Source: Xiphydria camelus
Lineage: Eukaryota > Arthropoda > Insecta > Hymenoptera > Xiphydriidae
Assembly: GCA_963678675.1 (NCBI GenBank)
Contig: OY783196.1
Coordinates: forward strand, 14,936,138-15,000,137
DNA: 64,000 bases
Reading direction: 5' to 3'
Part shown: positions 32,979 through 45,892 of the stretch, in pieces
Numbering within the stretch: the stretch's first letter is position 1
Layout: every line of letters begins with the position of its first letter
Made by a program: the position numbers and the translations under genes
Notes under the pieces: model-generated
Database searches by the model: none
What the model was told of the DNA's origin: nothing
What the model saw: only the letters and a program-made list of their open reading frames with translations

Positions 32979-34179
32979 CCCAGGTAGCACACTAACGTCG
33001 AAATGACGTTTTTTGAAGGTCAGTTCTGACGTCAGATGACGAAAAATATGACGTCATTTTAACGTCGCAAAGACGGCTTAATTGCACATCCACACGACGT
33101 CAGACAAATCACGTAATAATGACGTTCTACCGTACGTTGTGAAGACGAAAAAAATGACGGTCCTAAAAGGTTAGGTCTGACGTACACCCGGCGTCTCGGA
33201 TTATGTCGCTGGTGACTTTTTTTTAAATGTTATTTTTAAACGTACTAACCAATGAACAATTAATCTCATGCCCTCATTAGCTACGGTAGTGTCTACTCTC
33301 GTTAATAAAAGCATGAGAATTGATTAATCATTGGTTAGTACGTTTAAAAATAACATTTTAAAAAAGTCACCAGCGACAGAATCCGAGACGCCGAGTGTAT
33401 ATCTTTTCATCGTGAGCGGTCACCCATCCAGCTAGTGCCTGCACTTTTCGCTGCTTAACTTCGTTGATCGGTCGGTGTCCTCGAGTCCTCATCTGCTGCG
33501 CGCTCCTGTGGTTAAAAATATTATTACTATGTATTAGTGTTCATATATAAAGTTTGATGAATAAATGTATATTACTTTTCAATAAGAAAGAGCTTGAAAA
33601 AATAAGATTTTATAATTGTATTATTCTTTTCTCAACATTTTTCTAAATTTATGATTGTATCTTTTGATAAATATTCTTGTATAGACGCAAATTGATACTA
33701 ATATCAATTTGCGTCTATGCAAGAAATAAATAATAAATAAATATAAATAAATAAATAAATAAATAAATAATTATATGAATGTTTATTCATCCTACATTAA
33801 TTGATTGTCTTTCATTTACTTTAATAATCTGTGCTTTTTAATAAACTGTATAGTTTATAACTTGCTCAACATACTCTGGAGACTAAATGAAATAATTTAT
33901 TGATTTAATAATTGAACAAATTACAATTTTTGTCCATTTATTAACAAATAAATTTTAAAGTCCCTATATATGCAGGAGACGGAAATTTTTCTAAGTCTTG
34001 TTCGTCATTAAAAATGACGGAAAAGTTCCGTCAAAAAGACGTTTAATTTTGACGTCCAAGGTACGTCGTAAATATGACGTCCCTGCGACGTTAATATTAC
34101 GACAACTGACGTCTGAAACCCTATACTGACCAAAAAATGACGTCTGAGACGTTATTCTAACGTCAGTGTGCTACCTGGG
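32979..34179 (+). mobile_element. N1 non-autonomous CCCA-ended transposon, complete copy
   Basis: A 1201-bp element from CCCAGGTAGCACACTAACG to the complementary CTACCTGGG end. AG is duplicated at 32977-32978 and 34180-34181. Both ends carry about 160 bp of TGACGT/ACGTCA motifs. It contains FB1 (33183-33399), the 5S-like block on the minus strand (about 33404-33505), the hairpin and the TAAA run, all shared with the copy at 1-952. There is no coding sequence. It shares its terminal sequence with the intact E1, its likely source of transposase. Confidence 0.88.
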
Positions 34180-34499
34180 AGCTCACCGGCCAATTTCAGA
34201 GTCAAATAAGATGTGTAAATTATTGTTTCGATCTAGGTGATGCCACTCGATGATGCCTCGCTCGACGAATGCGAAACTATCGGAGGGTTACTTTCGGTCA
34301 AATTAATATGCGAAGAAACGGATTATTGGAGCTCAGAGGTACCCTCATTCACAATCAGGAATGGACCACTCATTCGAGATGTCGGATGTAACATTTTTGC
34401 AGTATTGTTCGACTTACGTTTTTTCCAATTACTATATGACAGCAAAATTATCTTTGTTGTGTTCCCGGATCACGGCGTTGTTCACGACTTCCTGAGAAT

Positions 34500-34680
34500 C
34501 CTCGGGTTGCCACCTGGTTGCGGATCTCCGGGTTGCCGTCTCGTCGTTGATTCTCCGGGTTGCCATCTCGTCGTTGATTCTCCGGGTTGCCGTCTCGTCG
34601 TTGATTCTCCAGGTTGCCGTCTCGTCGTTGATTCTCCGGGTTGCCGTCTCGTCGCTGGGTCTCCGGGTTGCCGTCTCGAA
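34500..34680. repeat. 27-bp tandem repeats in the Gypsy 5' region
   Basis: About six copies of a unit like CTCCGGGTTGCCGTCTCGT plus CGTTGATT. On the minus strand they would encode a repeated Arg/Pro/Gly-rich peptide near the start of gag. They can be read in several frames on both strands, so long open frames here mean little. Confidence 0.8.
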
Positions 34681-34946
34681 TTTTTCTCTCAGTGAACGGA
34701 TTTTTCAGTTTCAGTGTTTTTTTTTTTATTTTCGCGCGTGTGGTCTCCGTGGAAGTTTGCTTATGTGGTCACTTGAGCCACCCCCTCTGGCATTCGCCCG
34801 CAGTTCCCGGGAAAAACCACACACAAATAACCCGGGAAAGAGGGGTGCGTCTTTCACTTAGTTTTCCCGCACTTCCCAGCCGGCATTTTTTTTAGTTTTC
34901 TCTTTTTAAAATTTTAATCGTCCCTTTTTTAAAATTTTAACATCCC

Positions 34947-34964
34947 ACCGCTGTCACCAAAATT
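34947..34964 (-). promoter_or_regulatory. Gypsy primer-binding site region
   Basis: On the minus strand, four bases after the LTR, the sequence reads TTGGTGACAGCGGTGGGA. It begins with the TGG expected of a site complementary to a tRNA 3' CCA end. I cannot name the tRNA with confidence. Confidence 0.55.
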
Positions 34965-35900
34965 TGTTGCGTGCCGGGCTGGTCTTCTTGGTGCGTTTGT
35001 AGGGGGCAGGTCCGTGCCCGTGGAGTGCTGAACCACTCTGCTCGGAAAGAGCGGGATCGGGAGATAAAGAGTTTTATTGCAGGTGGAGAAATGAAAACTC
35101 TTAATCCAAGAATTAGGTGATCACCAATGAATTATATTTTAACACATAGTTGGAATATAATTTGTCGTTATAAATCGGTATCTGAGTGCCCCTCGAGCGG
35201 CAAAGTGCATCCTTTTAAATCAAAAGTCCCCGCCTCTCGGTAACAACGGGGAACCAATCAAATACTCAGCGCTAATGTGGGGAACCAATCTGATACTCGA
35301 CGCTAGTCGTAGTCAAGGACTCTACTCCCACTTTCTTCGTCTACGCACAATGATCTAATCCACGCTCCACGCGTCCACGTGCGAAGAAAGTACACATCGA
35401 CCCTGATTCTGGCGCGCACAATCCCACGCACTCGAAAGAAAACATGCCCCCATCGACCGTGGGTCTACCGCGCACGAACTCCCGCAATCCGAAGCGCGTA
35501 TCGATGACAAATCTTATGCGCGCACGCCTACGTGACTCAAAGAAAGGAGAACTGTTCTTGCTAGCTAAATTAACTACGACCTATCGGTCCGCGAAAGGGG
35601 ATACCATATTTACAAACGGAGCTCGCAGCGGCCCGCGACTCAGATCCCCTGTCCATCACGCAATAAAGGTGTTTATAATCTCGCGAATAGAAACCACGGT
35701 GGCCTGCGACTTATTTAACTTATCACGCAGTCTTCGACGTTCTCGTTCTTTCTCTCTATTACAATCCATCTATACCTTACTTGCTTAATAAAATGACAAT
35801 AATTAGAGGTTAATACAAAGAGTTTGAATGCGCCGCCAAAAATCTAGTAACTTCCAAAAGTTATAGGGATTTTAGGTCAAGTCTGGATGCAGACGCGACA
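34965..35900 (-). repeat. Gypsy 5' LTR (936 bp)
   Basis: Uninterrupted LTR, TG...CA. It holds the empty form of the E0 insertion site (TA at 35575-35576). The minus-strand orientation follows from the coding region to its left. Confidence 0.92.
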
Positions 35901-36000
35901 CGACACAAGAGTCGCTGGGAGTCGTGTCTGCTAGTGTGCTGACTGCACATGCGCGTAGTACGCTACTAGAGGCTGGTCAAATCCGAAGTACTTAGTAGGT

Positions 36001-36829
36001 TGTGACATTACGTCACATTCTCATAGAGCGACGGTTCTTTGGACAAGCCTACACGAACGACGATCGCCTTGTTTTCCGTTGTAGAACGCGGGCTGTTCAA
36101 GGAGCCTTCGAATTAAGACTTGCGTATGAGAAATCCCCATCATTAGCATATCTCCCTTTTCCGCATAGATTCTTGTAGAGAAATGGTCACTCTAGGGATG
36201 AGGTAGGGTAGGTAGGAGGAAAGCAGATACGGCGACTTTCTCACGGCCCGAGAACAACGGGAGCCAAGGCTGCGACTTTCTCACGGACCGAGAACAGCGG
36301 GAGCGAAGGCTGCAACGTCTCTAAGGCCCAGGAACAATGAGGGGCTATAAACCGATTTTTTTAGTCCCTTCGCAGAAAACTCTCGCCAACGCAGGACCCG
36401 CGCATTCGAGACAGGACGCATCGACACATCTGGAAGACGTTACGGCACCCGACGTCTTCGTCCTCGAGGAAACACCCCTTTTCTCGAGGACTCACCCCGA
36501 TTGGACATCGCACGAGGCACACCCACCGGAGCATCCCCTTCCCGGGCGACGCCGAGAGGGATTTGGAACGCTGGAAGATTTTTTGGGGAGAGACGCAACT
36601 CGATCACGGAACCGAACGCGACTTTTCCTTTTGCTTAAAGACGAAATAACGTCGAACTTCGATTTTTGCTTAAGGAATAAATTCGAATTTTGCCGGCAAC
36701 CTCTGTATGGAATTTTCTTCCCTGTTTCCTTTCGGATTGTTCCTAAATCGCGCGTCTCGCGCGCGGTGCCCGATCCTCGCGCCTCGCGTCATAGAGCGAC
36801 CGGGTTTAGAGATAGGCCGGGTCGTAACA
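36001..36829 (+). repeat. Solo LTR of a second LTR retrotransposon family
   Basis: 829 bp from TGTGACATTACGTC to CGGGTCGTAACA, flanked by the 4-bp duplication AGGT (35997-36000 and 36830-36833). It has a TATA-like GGGGCTATAAACCG (about 36341-36354), preceded by imperfect tandem repeats of about 50 bp containing CGACTTTCTCACGG (36225-36330). A 175-codon frame crosses it but shows no domain. With no coding region and one LTR, it looks like the product of LTR-LTR recombination. The TATA box gives the orientation. Confidence 0.7.
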
Positions 36830-36835
36830 AGGTAC

Positions 36836-37771
36836 TGTCGCGTCTGCATCCAGACTTGACCTAAAATCCCTATAACTTTTGGAAGTTACTAGATTTTTGG
36901 CGGCGCATTCAAACTCTTTGTATTAACCTCTAATTATTGTCATTTTATTAAGCAAGTAAGGTATAGATGGATTGTAATAGAGAGAAAGAACGAGAACGTC
37001 GAAGACTGCGTGATAAGTTAAATAAGTCGCAGGCCACCGTGGTTTCTATTCGCGAGATTATAAACACCTTTATTGCGTGATGGACAGGGGATCTAAGTCG
37101 CGGGCCGCTGCGAGCTCCGTTTGTAAATATGGTATCCCCTTTCGCGGACCGATAGGTCGTAGTTAATTTAGCTAGCAAGAACAGTTCTCCTTTCTTTGAG
37201 TCACGTAGGCGTGCGCGCATAAGATTTGTCATCGATACGCGCTTCGGATTGCGGGAGTTCGTGCGCGGTAGACCCACGGTCGATGGGGGCATGTTTTCTT
37301 TCGAGTGCGTGGGATTGTGCGCGCCAGAATCAGGGTCGATGTGTACTTTCTTCGCACGTGGACGCGTGGAGCGTGGATTAGATCATTGTGCGTAGACGAA
37401 GAAAGTGGGAGTAGAGTCCTTGACTACGACTAGCGTCGAGTATCAGATTGGTTCCCCACATTAGCGCTGAGTATTTGATTGGTTCCCCGTTGTTACCGAG
37501 AGGCGGGGACTTTTGATTTAAAAGGATGCACTTTGCCGCTCGAGGTGCACTCAGATACCGATTTATAACGACAAATTATATTCCAACTATGTGTTAAAAT
37601 ATAATTCATTGGTGATCACCTAATTCTTGGATTAAGAGTGTTCATTTCTCCACCTGCAATAAAACTCTTCATCTCCCGATCCCGCTCTTTTCGAGCAGAG
37701 TGGTTCAGCACTCCACGGGCACGGACCTGCCCCCTACAAACGGACCAAGAAGACCAGCCCGGCACGCAACA
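36836..37771 (+). repeat. Solo LTR of the Gypsy family, opposite orientation
   Basis: 936 bp, the reverse complement of the 34965-35900 LTR with few differences, flanked by its own duplication GTAC (36832-36835 and 37772-37775). It lies next to the other solo LTR, partly sharing its target bases. It lacks E0 and so is a second empty copy of the E0 site. Confidence 0.9.
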
Positions 37772-37825
37772 GTACGTAGTCTAGTATCTAGTATATCCTA
37801 CGTACTAAGATGAATTGGAACACAG

Positions 37826-37979
37826 CCTAAAGGCCATCACACGTGAAAAAACGTAAGCAGTAACAGTAAAGATTGACCAATCAGAAAGCCTGTTTAAGCA
37901 TAATTCCGTAAGAATAATATTTCTGATTGGTCAATCCTTACTGTTACTGCTTACGTTTTTTCACGTGTGATGGCCTTTA
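37826..37979. mobile_element. Foldback MITE FB2
   Basis: TAAAGGCCATCACACGTG and its complement close the element, with arms continuing through AACGTAAGCAGTAACAGTAA. An arm fragment occurs at 1258-1294. Confidence 0.8.
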
Positions 37980-38519
37980 TAGTTTACGCCCTATAGGTAG
38001 AAATCTTGTGTTCTCCGTTTATTACTTTTCTTTATAAAATTAAAGTATTAATACTGTTAAGTACAAGCAATATATATTGACTTCGTATTTTTTACAGTTC
38101 TCATAGAACTTAATGATTGAGAATGGATTACAGTCTAAGATAATATTACGTCTCAAGTCTACGTTTAAACATTTTGTTGCTACCAAGTGAATGTCTGAAG
38201 GTAAACATATTCCTTCCTTTAATACTACAGCCGAATGAGTATGTAATGATAGTCCTATTTAAAAAGAGAATGATGTGTAGTTACTAAGGAATGTAATTTT
38301 GTGCATGTACTGTGAAGGACTTTCATTGTTATAGATTTACTTAACCTAACTCACTCTAGTTATCTAATGTTTCCCTAAAATTTCATTTTGTTATACATAT
38401 GAATAGAAAATACGAAAAACCGAATAGAATTATTATCATTAGTTTTGAATTTTTCAATATTATAAAGTTGATAACAATATTAATTTGAATGAATGAATAA
38501 AACGTATTACTTATATGTA
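37980..38519. other. No gene recognised
   Basis: AT-rich sequence between FB2 and the next foldback. I see no coding region. Confidence 0.5.
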
Positions 38520-38770
38520 CGGGGTGTTTTCAAACCTCTAACCCAGAGAAAAACCCCATGTTCATAAAATAACGAACATAATACAATTGATTTTATTGAA
38601 ATTCATTAAGAATTTACGGAGAAATTAATTATTAAAAAGTAATTAATATTTTGAATTTATTCGGCATTGATGACGTCATATAGAAGATAATCGCAATTGC
38701 TATCGTTATTATAAACATTGTCTTCATGAGCCTTGATATAACGTCATCAATAAATTCAAAATATTAATTA

Positions 38771-39798
38771 AGGTGCACCGGGGGAAGTGTAAATTCGGGG
38801 CAAGTGGTACCCCTAGCCTTATAACAACTTGTTCTGATCATCCCATTGGAGCATCATCTCTTAACCCTTAACCACCATAGTGCATGCACATATATAGGAA
38901 AGAATATCCATTGCGGTCACCGAGACCGCACTACGGTGGTTAAGGGTTAATAACGGTTGGCGATAACGCACCAAACGACATGGAGTATTGCGGCGCTCGT
39001 CTGCCACTTCTACATGATCCATGGCCGTTGCAACGTTCGTGTGCTTTTTTCATGTGTGTCATTGAGTTTGTACTGGTTGTGCGTTATTCCTTGTATTTTC
39101 GTGATTTTCAAAGGCATTATCAGTGTTTATAGGTAAGTAACACATGATTGCACTATTTTATGATATTCATTGTTGCAGATGGAAAAATAATTATTATAAT
39201 GGTTAAAGTTTGTTTAGGTTACACTTGCCCCACATAAAAGTCGCACCAGGGTAAGTGGAACCTATCATGGGTTACACTTTCACCAGGCTAGGTTCCACTT
39301 GCCCCTTTTATTAAAATTGTGTAGTTATTTGTTACTTACCTTGTAGATCAATTATAACTTTAGATGAGATCTACCTACATTTACCAGAACGCACATTCGA
39401 CAAACGAGGAAAGTTTAAATTTAGCATTTCATTCGATACTTTTAACATTAGTTAAACAAACTCTATGTAAACTACAATTTGTTTAATAAATAAAAAAATG
39501 CAAACTTGACTTCCACTTGCTCCATGCTTATTTCTGCTTACTAAATTGGTATCTGAAACCCGAATTTACACTTGCCCCACTATATGGGGTAAGTGTAACC
39601 TAATGCACCTTTTTTCTATTTTTTTTTCAAGAAAAAAAAATAGACTTGAAATTCCTAATGAATACTTATCTACATATAGGAAACATCTTTACCAAGCATT
39701 CTCCAAAAATTCATTGAAGTCATTGACCATATCTGTAACAAATTAAGTAAAAACATTGAACTAGTAAAAATATAGGGTCCACTTTCCCCGATGTACCT
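38771..39798. mobile_element. TA-flanked pogo/Tigger-like non-autonomous element
   Basis: Ends are AGGTGCACCGGGGGAAGTG and the complement of AGGTACATCGGGGAAAGTG. TA is duplicated at 38769-38770 and 39799-39800, and the unbroken left arm of the surrounding foldback shows the empty site. The interior has repeated GGGGCAAGTGGAACC-like motifs (38795, 39230-39310, 39565-39605), much as the Tigger element at 47536 repeats its own end. No transposase remains. Confidence 0.75.
38873..38950. mobile_element. TTAA-flanked piggyBac-like mini-element
   Basis: TTAACCCTTAACCACC on the left is mirrored by GGTGGTTAAGGGTTAA on the right. The TTAA target and CCCTT start are typical of piggyBac MITEs. It is nested in the preceding element. 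Confidence 0.65.
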
Positions 39799-39970
39799 TA
39801 CTTTTTAATAATTAATTTCTCCATACATTCTTAACGGATTTAAAAAAAAAATCAATTGTATTATGTCCGTAATTTTTTAATGAACATAGGATTTTCCTCT
39901 GGGTCAGAGGTTTAAGAACACCCGGTATATACTTACTAATAAAACTTATTTATTATTTAGACACCCTGTA

Positions 39971-42900
39971 ATGATGGAATCAAGAACAGAATTTAAGCTG
40001 AAATCACCTCCTATGGATGCGATTTCTGCTGTAGAATTTGGACCAAATTCAACTCAATTTCTTCTTGTATCTTCATGGGATAGCACTGTACGATTATACG
40101 ATATTCATGCAAATTCAATGAGACTTAAGTACAATCACGAATTACCAGTGCTGGATGTAGCATTTCAGGTAATACATCACTTTACATATATTTTTGCTTC
40201 GATATCATAGCAATCGTGAGGTTTTTATTCTTCAGGATGCTGTACATGCTTACAGCGGCGGTTTGGACAATACTTTAAAAATGTACGACATTAATAGCAA
40301 CACAGGTAAATATACTTTTTAAAACAATCTCTCCACAAAATGATGTGTAACAAAACACTTATAAATAGTAGAAATAGTGTTGTACGAGAAATTGTTTAAA
40401 TCATAGAATCTGTGATGGGAACCCATGAGAAACCAATTAGAAAGATAGAGTATTGCGGTGCAGTTAATGCAATATTGACTGGTGGCTGGGATGCGGCAGT
40501 AAAACTTTGGGATCCCAGAACACCTACTCTTGTTGGAAGCTATTTGCAACCTGACGTTGTACTGGCATTATCTGTATGTGGAGATAAATTTGTTGTGGGC
40601 ACAGCAAAACGCAAAGTTTGCATTTGGGATTTGAGGAATATGGCAGGAATGTTCCAACGTCGTGAAAGCAGTCTAAAGTATCAAACACGGTGCATAAAAG
40701 GCTTCCCCAATGAACAGGTAAAGTAAAAATTTGATTCTCTCTGATGAATTATTTTTTATCTTATAATATTATGCATGTATGTACCAAACCATTCCATGTC
40801 AAACGCGACGCTCTTTAACACGTTAACTGCCGTGTTGGTCCCATGGGACCAACAAGTAATGTACCTAAACCGGCCGTGTTGGTCCCATGGGATCAACAGA
40901 GGTAAGGACGCCTCCCAGACCGTTGATTCAAATTTGACTGTATTTTGCTATGGGAAGGGATCAACATGGGTCAGGAGAACTATAGTATAATGATGTTTTG
41001 GAATTTTTTGCAAACTGATGCCTGTGGTCAGAATAAAAATCGGAATATGGCAGTTTTAATTAACTTTATTTTTTTCAATTTTTTCGGAAATTTTTGTGCC
41101 GAAAATTAAATCCACATGAACTATTGCGTTTTCTAAGTCAAAATACATTATAATTTATCATCGGCCTATAGGGACCATTTTTGAAAAATACCTATGGCAG
41201 TCAACGTGTTAAACGAGCTTGGGAGTCAACAGGGAATTCAGATTTTTAACCTTTTGAAGCCAGCTTTCTTCCAATTGCAAGAATTGCATAGAGTTTTACA
41301 TTTTTCAACAAATGATGGCTCTATTCCGAAATTCAGCTCAGCTTACTGTCAGCATTATCAATAGCGTCAACAGCGCTCCGAAATGGTACGCTGTTCACTG
41401 CAATAGCTTTAATGACGCCGTTGCTACATCATTGTTGTTTTGCTGTGACTACTGTAGTTGAAGAGGTTAGCCATAGCCATAGTTAATTAAAGATGGTGGC
41501 GTCCAGTACTGGTGATAAAATGGAATACTGCTGCGTGACGTCATAAAGTGCAGCACTATCAAGTAGCCCTAATAAGTTTTGGAATAGGCTCAGTTTACGA
41601 AAAATTGTCATTGTCAATTTAATATTTTTTTTTTGAAATCTACGTGCCATACTACACACACACCTACACACACACACACACACCGGTACTACATTTCCTA
41701 AAAAGAATCAGATTAGGCTAGGTAAAAAATAAATTAAATTATGTTACTCAAATTAATAAAATTATTGTTATTATAACAATACAGGGACCTGATTTGGATG
41801 TGTAACATAGCAATCGTGCAAGTACGAGAGAGAACATATGGCGAGTACATAAGAGTCTTTGTCGCACATTTCTCTAGACTTGTCCAGTTGGAGTTTGTGC
41901 GACAGAGAGTTTCTTATGTATTCGCCACGTGTTTTCTCTTGCACTCACACAATTCCTATGTTGCAGGTTCAAGTCCTGACCTCGTATGACCGCCATTGTG
42001 TACCGGATTGTGTGCTAGTAGTAATTTTATTATTTTCCGATTTCATTATCCTTGTGTAGTGGTTATGATTTCAGGAAATAACTTTAGTCCATTTATATAT
42101 GAAACGTGGATTCACTTTATGATTTTCGTTTTAACACTGCAAGAAATTTTTAATGTTCAACTACATTTCTCGAAAAATCTCAACTCCTTCTTGACTTTTT
42201 GGAATAGTAAAATTGTTAAAATTTTTTCACATCCGAGAGAGTGTTTTAGTGCCCATTTCGTGTTATTTCCTTTATGGGCGTTTTTCAAGTGCTTATCCGT
42301 CTAGACCCTTTCCAACTGTGCAGATCCAACCAATCGACGTAGGAATAACTAAAACTTTTACAAAGAGATTGTGAACGCCGGGTTTTAAATACGAACACAG
42401 TCCCTTAGTGTACAACATTACAATGCTGACTGTTATTTTGAAATAATCGTGAAGTGCGCTTCGCAATCGTTATTTGTTATTCAGCAAGAAACATTTACTC
42501 AGTGTATACCTAATAGTCTAAGATCCGAACTAGAGACGTTCTTCACCGATCTGTTTACCGGATGAAAAGTATTTTTTATCAAACATAATACGTCAATGAA
42601 TATATCGCAAATGGGTTGACTAATAAAATATGCTCAAGAATACCCTTAAAACTGTATAAACAGGTGAGCTGATATGAGCAATTTGCACCGATCTGTTTAC
42701 ACATTAAACTATATATGAAAAAAAAGATAATTTTATTGCAAACACGATGGTATAATCCTACCTGCAAAAAATCGGTCATGAATCACAGTTGTAAGGCTTT
42801 GAAATTTATCGGAGCTAGCCAAGATGCGCGTACTACAGGCAAATTTGCTATAGGATGCAACGTAGCAACTGGGCGCGACGAAACTGTTAGATGAGAGAGA

Positions 42901-45565
42901 GTGCGTATGCTGCTTCCTCGTACGCGATTGAAAAAGATAACACTACTAAAATGACGAGAAAAAGCGACTACGATGGACTAGGTACTGGCAGTAAACTTTT
43001 AATTAATTTAAATTAAATATAAAATATTGAAATGTGAGAAAGATTTTTCAAATATTTTCAATTAAATATATGGATAGTGAAATATTAATATTTCTATCAG
43101 AATAGTAATATGTTAGTGATAATTATTCGATAAATTTTATCTATTCTATAAAAATACCACAGCAAACAAACAAAAAAATTACATTTTTTAGAAAGCGATA
43201 AAAAATCATTAACAAATTGGTGGTGTAAAAAAACTTTATTATAAAACAATGAATACAATAACAATCTTTACAAATATTACAATTACAAAAATAATACAAC
43301 AAATACAATATTATAGCCTTCCAAAAACTTGTATGTTACTGGAATAAGTGCCCAGATTTTATATAACAGTAACCTAAACAACGCAAAGACTCCAAGAAGA
43401 ATTTTTCTTAAAAATTTATTATTTCGACTTATGAAATCTGACTTAGAGAGGAAAGATCTAGAATTTCGTCTTTACTTTCAGATATTCAGATATTTTTAAT
43501 GTGTTACAAACCTATAGAAGAGCCACAAAAACATGATGTACCAAGAAAAAAGCGGGGAAATTGCACTACTTATATGTGGAAGACAGGAAAATAAATTTTC
43601 CTCACTCATGCCCATTTCGAGGCCTTTTCCAGTCTACTTTTAGACCGTAACAGCCCGTTCACACGATACGGTTTTTTCCCGTTTCGGTATTTTACCGAAT
43701 CCGTTTTTTACCGTGTGCTGCAGTGGCGCATACATTTAAATGGGCGCGTTCACACGCTACGTCTTCGAAACTCATACGGCAATTTCACCGATTCGGTCAC
43801 GACTGACGTTCGGTTTTGTCACCGAAAACCGAATGGCCGGATTCGGTAAAATAACCGAATCGGTCGCTAGTGGCAATGTGGTTTGCATGGAAGTGTTCAG
43901 ACGGGATAGTTTTCGTACGATACGGCTCGTGCATGGCCGGGTGATGGCGCGAGAGCCCGAAACGGGTCGTGTTCACACGATACGGTTTTTTCCCGTTTCG
44001 GTAAATTCACCGAATCGGTTTTTTACCGTGTGCTGCAGTGGCGCATACATTTAAATGGGCGCGTTCACACGATACGTCTTCGAAACTCATACGGCAATTT
44101 CACCGATTCGGTCGCGACTGACATTCGGTCTTGTCACTGAAAACCGAATGGCCCGATTCGGGAAAATAATCAAATCGGTTGCTAGTGGCAATGTTTATGC
44201 ATCGAAGTGTTCAGACAGGATAGTTTTCGTACTGATAGGTCTCGTGCATGGCCGGGTGATGGCGCGACAATAAACAGTGATTTTAACCCTTTTAGTGCCG
44301 GACGACGATATATCGTCGTTCTCTGTACTTGCGAAAAGTGCCAGCGACGATACATCGTTGCGTATGCGATGGCGCCATGTTCTTCGCATTACGAGAAAGC
44401 TCTATCTGAAAATAAATTTATAAGACGTTATATAAGCGGTCTAATAACATTGCAAAGTAATGTAATAAAAATTGTTTTTGAGTATCCTTTGCATTCGCTC
44501 GAGCGGCACTGTTTCGACGCCCGGGTGATTGGTTGACACGTCCACTCGACGTGTGCGAAACACTTGCCAGAGCCGTAGCCGAGATAGGTATAGTGTCAGT
44601 TGGCTGACCGATTCGGTAGAATTTTACCGAAACGGTGAAAAACCGCAACGTATGAACGGGCTGTTCGGTAAAATTACCGAAACGGTGAAAAACCGCATCG
44701 TGTGAACGAAAAAACCGTATCGTGTGAACGGGCTGTAAGATGGCGTTTTTCCCGCGTGACACCGACTAGGAGTCCGTAGAGTATTAAGCTAGGAATCCAC
44801 TACACTCGACTCGACTCGACTCGACACGACACGACTCGACGCGACGCGACTCGACACGACGCGTTTCTGATCGCATGATTTTCCATGTATTTAAATGGCG
44901 TAGAAATCCACTAGGCTCGACACGACTCGACTCGACTCGACTCGACACGACACTTTTCTGGCTGGCCAGAAATTTGTCGCGTCGAGTCGAGCCTAGTGGA
45001 CACGGTTTGCGTGCACATCGAGATATGGACCGATGAGCGAACAGTTCAATTGCGGCAGTCTTGCTTGGAAAGTCGAGAAGAGCAGTTCGAAGATTTTACA
45101 TTAATTTCGCAGAGGAATGGAGGAGGATCTCATTAATAAAGTTAGAGCATATGAGGTGCTGTAAAATATACATAGTTGAAATATAGAGACCAAAATATAC
45201 GCAACGAAGCTTGAGAAGAAATCTCAAAAGCCTTGAATAGACTAAGTAAACATAAATAGGTATATAGTAAATTTCTATCTGTATAGATGTTACAGAGAAG
45301 CAATAATTGGAAAAATTATAGAACCATACACGATGTATCCTTGTACGTTAAAATTTAAAAGGACGAAGCACTACCGTCGCGTCGATTCCAGTGGACACAC
45401 CACGCAAATTTTTGTCACCGTGTCGTGTCGAGTCGTGTCGTGTCGAGTCGAGTGTAGTGGATTTCTAGCTTTAAAATCACTTTACTCGGACTGGCGCGAA
45501 TACTTAGGGCCGGTTTTACCAAAGCCAAGTTATACCTAGAATAAAAGTATACCGAGAATAAATTT

Positions 45566-45652
<87 letters not shown>

Positions 45653-45852
45653 NNNNNNNNNNNNNNNNNNNNNNNNNNNNNNNNNNNNNNNNNNNNNNNN
45701 NNNNNNNNNNNNNNNNNNNNNNNNNNNNNNNNNNNNNNNNNNNNNNNNNNNNNNNNNNNNNNNNNNNNNNNNNNNNNNNNNNNNNNNNNNNNNNNNNNNN
45801 NNNNNNNNNNNNNNNNNNNNNNNNNNNNNNNNNNNNNNNNNNNNNNNNNNNN

Positions 45853-45892
<40 letters not shown>

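Larger units (their letters stand above)
2202..35900 (-). mobile_element. Ty3/Gypsy LTR retrotransposon, full-length but decayed and interrupted
   Basis: A complete LTR retrotransposon on the minus strand, bounded by TG...CA LTRs and flanked by a 4-bp duplication CGAC (2198-2201 and 35901-35904). The internal part (28959-34964) encodes broken gag, reverse transcriptase, RNase H and integrase in Ty3/Gypsy order on the minus strand. Its 3' LTR (2202-2813 plus 28635-28958) is split by the 25.8-kb transposon E0, and its gag region is split by N1 (32979-34179). The two LTRs differ by roughly 11 bases out of 936 by eye, about 1%, so insertion was fairly recent; E0 and everything inside E0 is younger still. 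Confidence 0.9.
38520..39925. mobile_element. Foldback MITE interrupted by a TA-flanked element
   Basis: The outer arms start GGGGTGTTTTCAAACCTCTAA (38521) and end in the complementary TTTAAGAACACCCG (39924). The left arm runs from 38520 to about 38690 unbroken. The right arm is cut at 38771 by a 1-kb insertion and resumes at 39799. It lies directly upstream of Bub3, so it may overlap that gene's promoter or 5' UTR. Confidence 0.8.

Noticed and set aside
34237..34695. 152-codon frame ending in repeated SPGCRLVVD
   Set aside because: The repeat part is a 27-bp tandem DNA repeat readable in several frames. The strand is opposite to the Gypsy coding direction.
36337..36864. 175-codon frame across the solo LTR
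   Set aside because: It starts in the LTR leader after a TATA box and runs through the next LTR border. It has low-complexity Arg/Pro composition and no domain.
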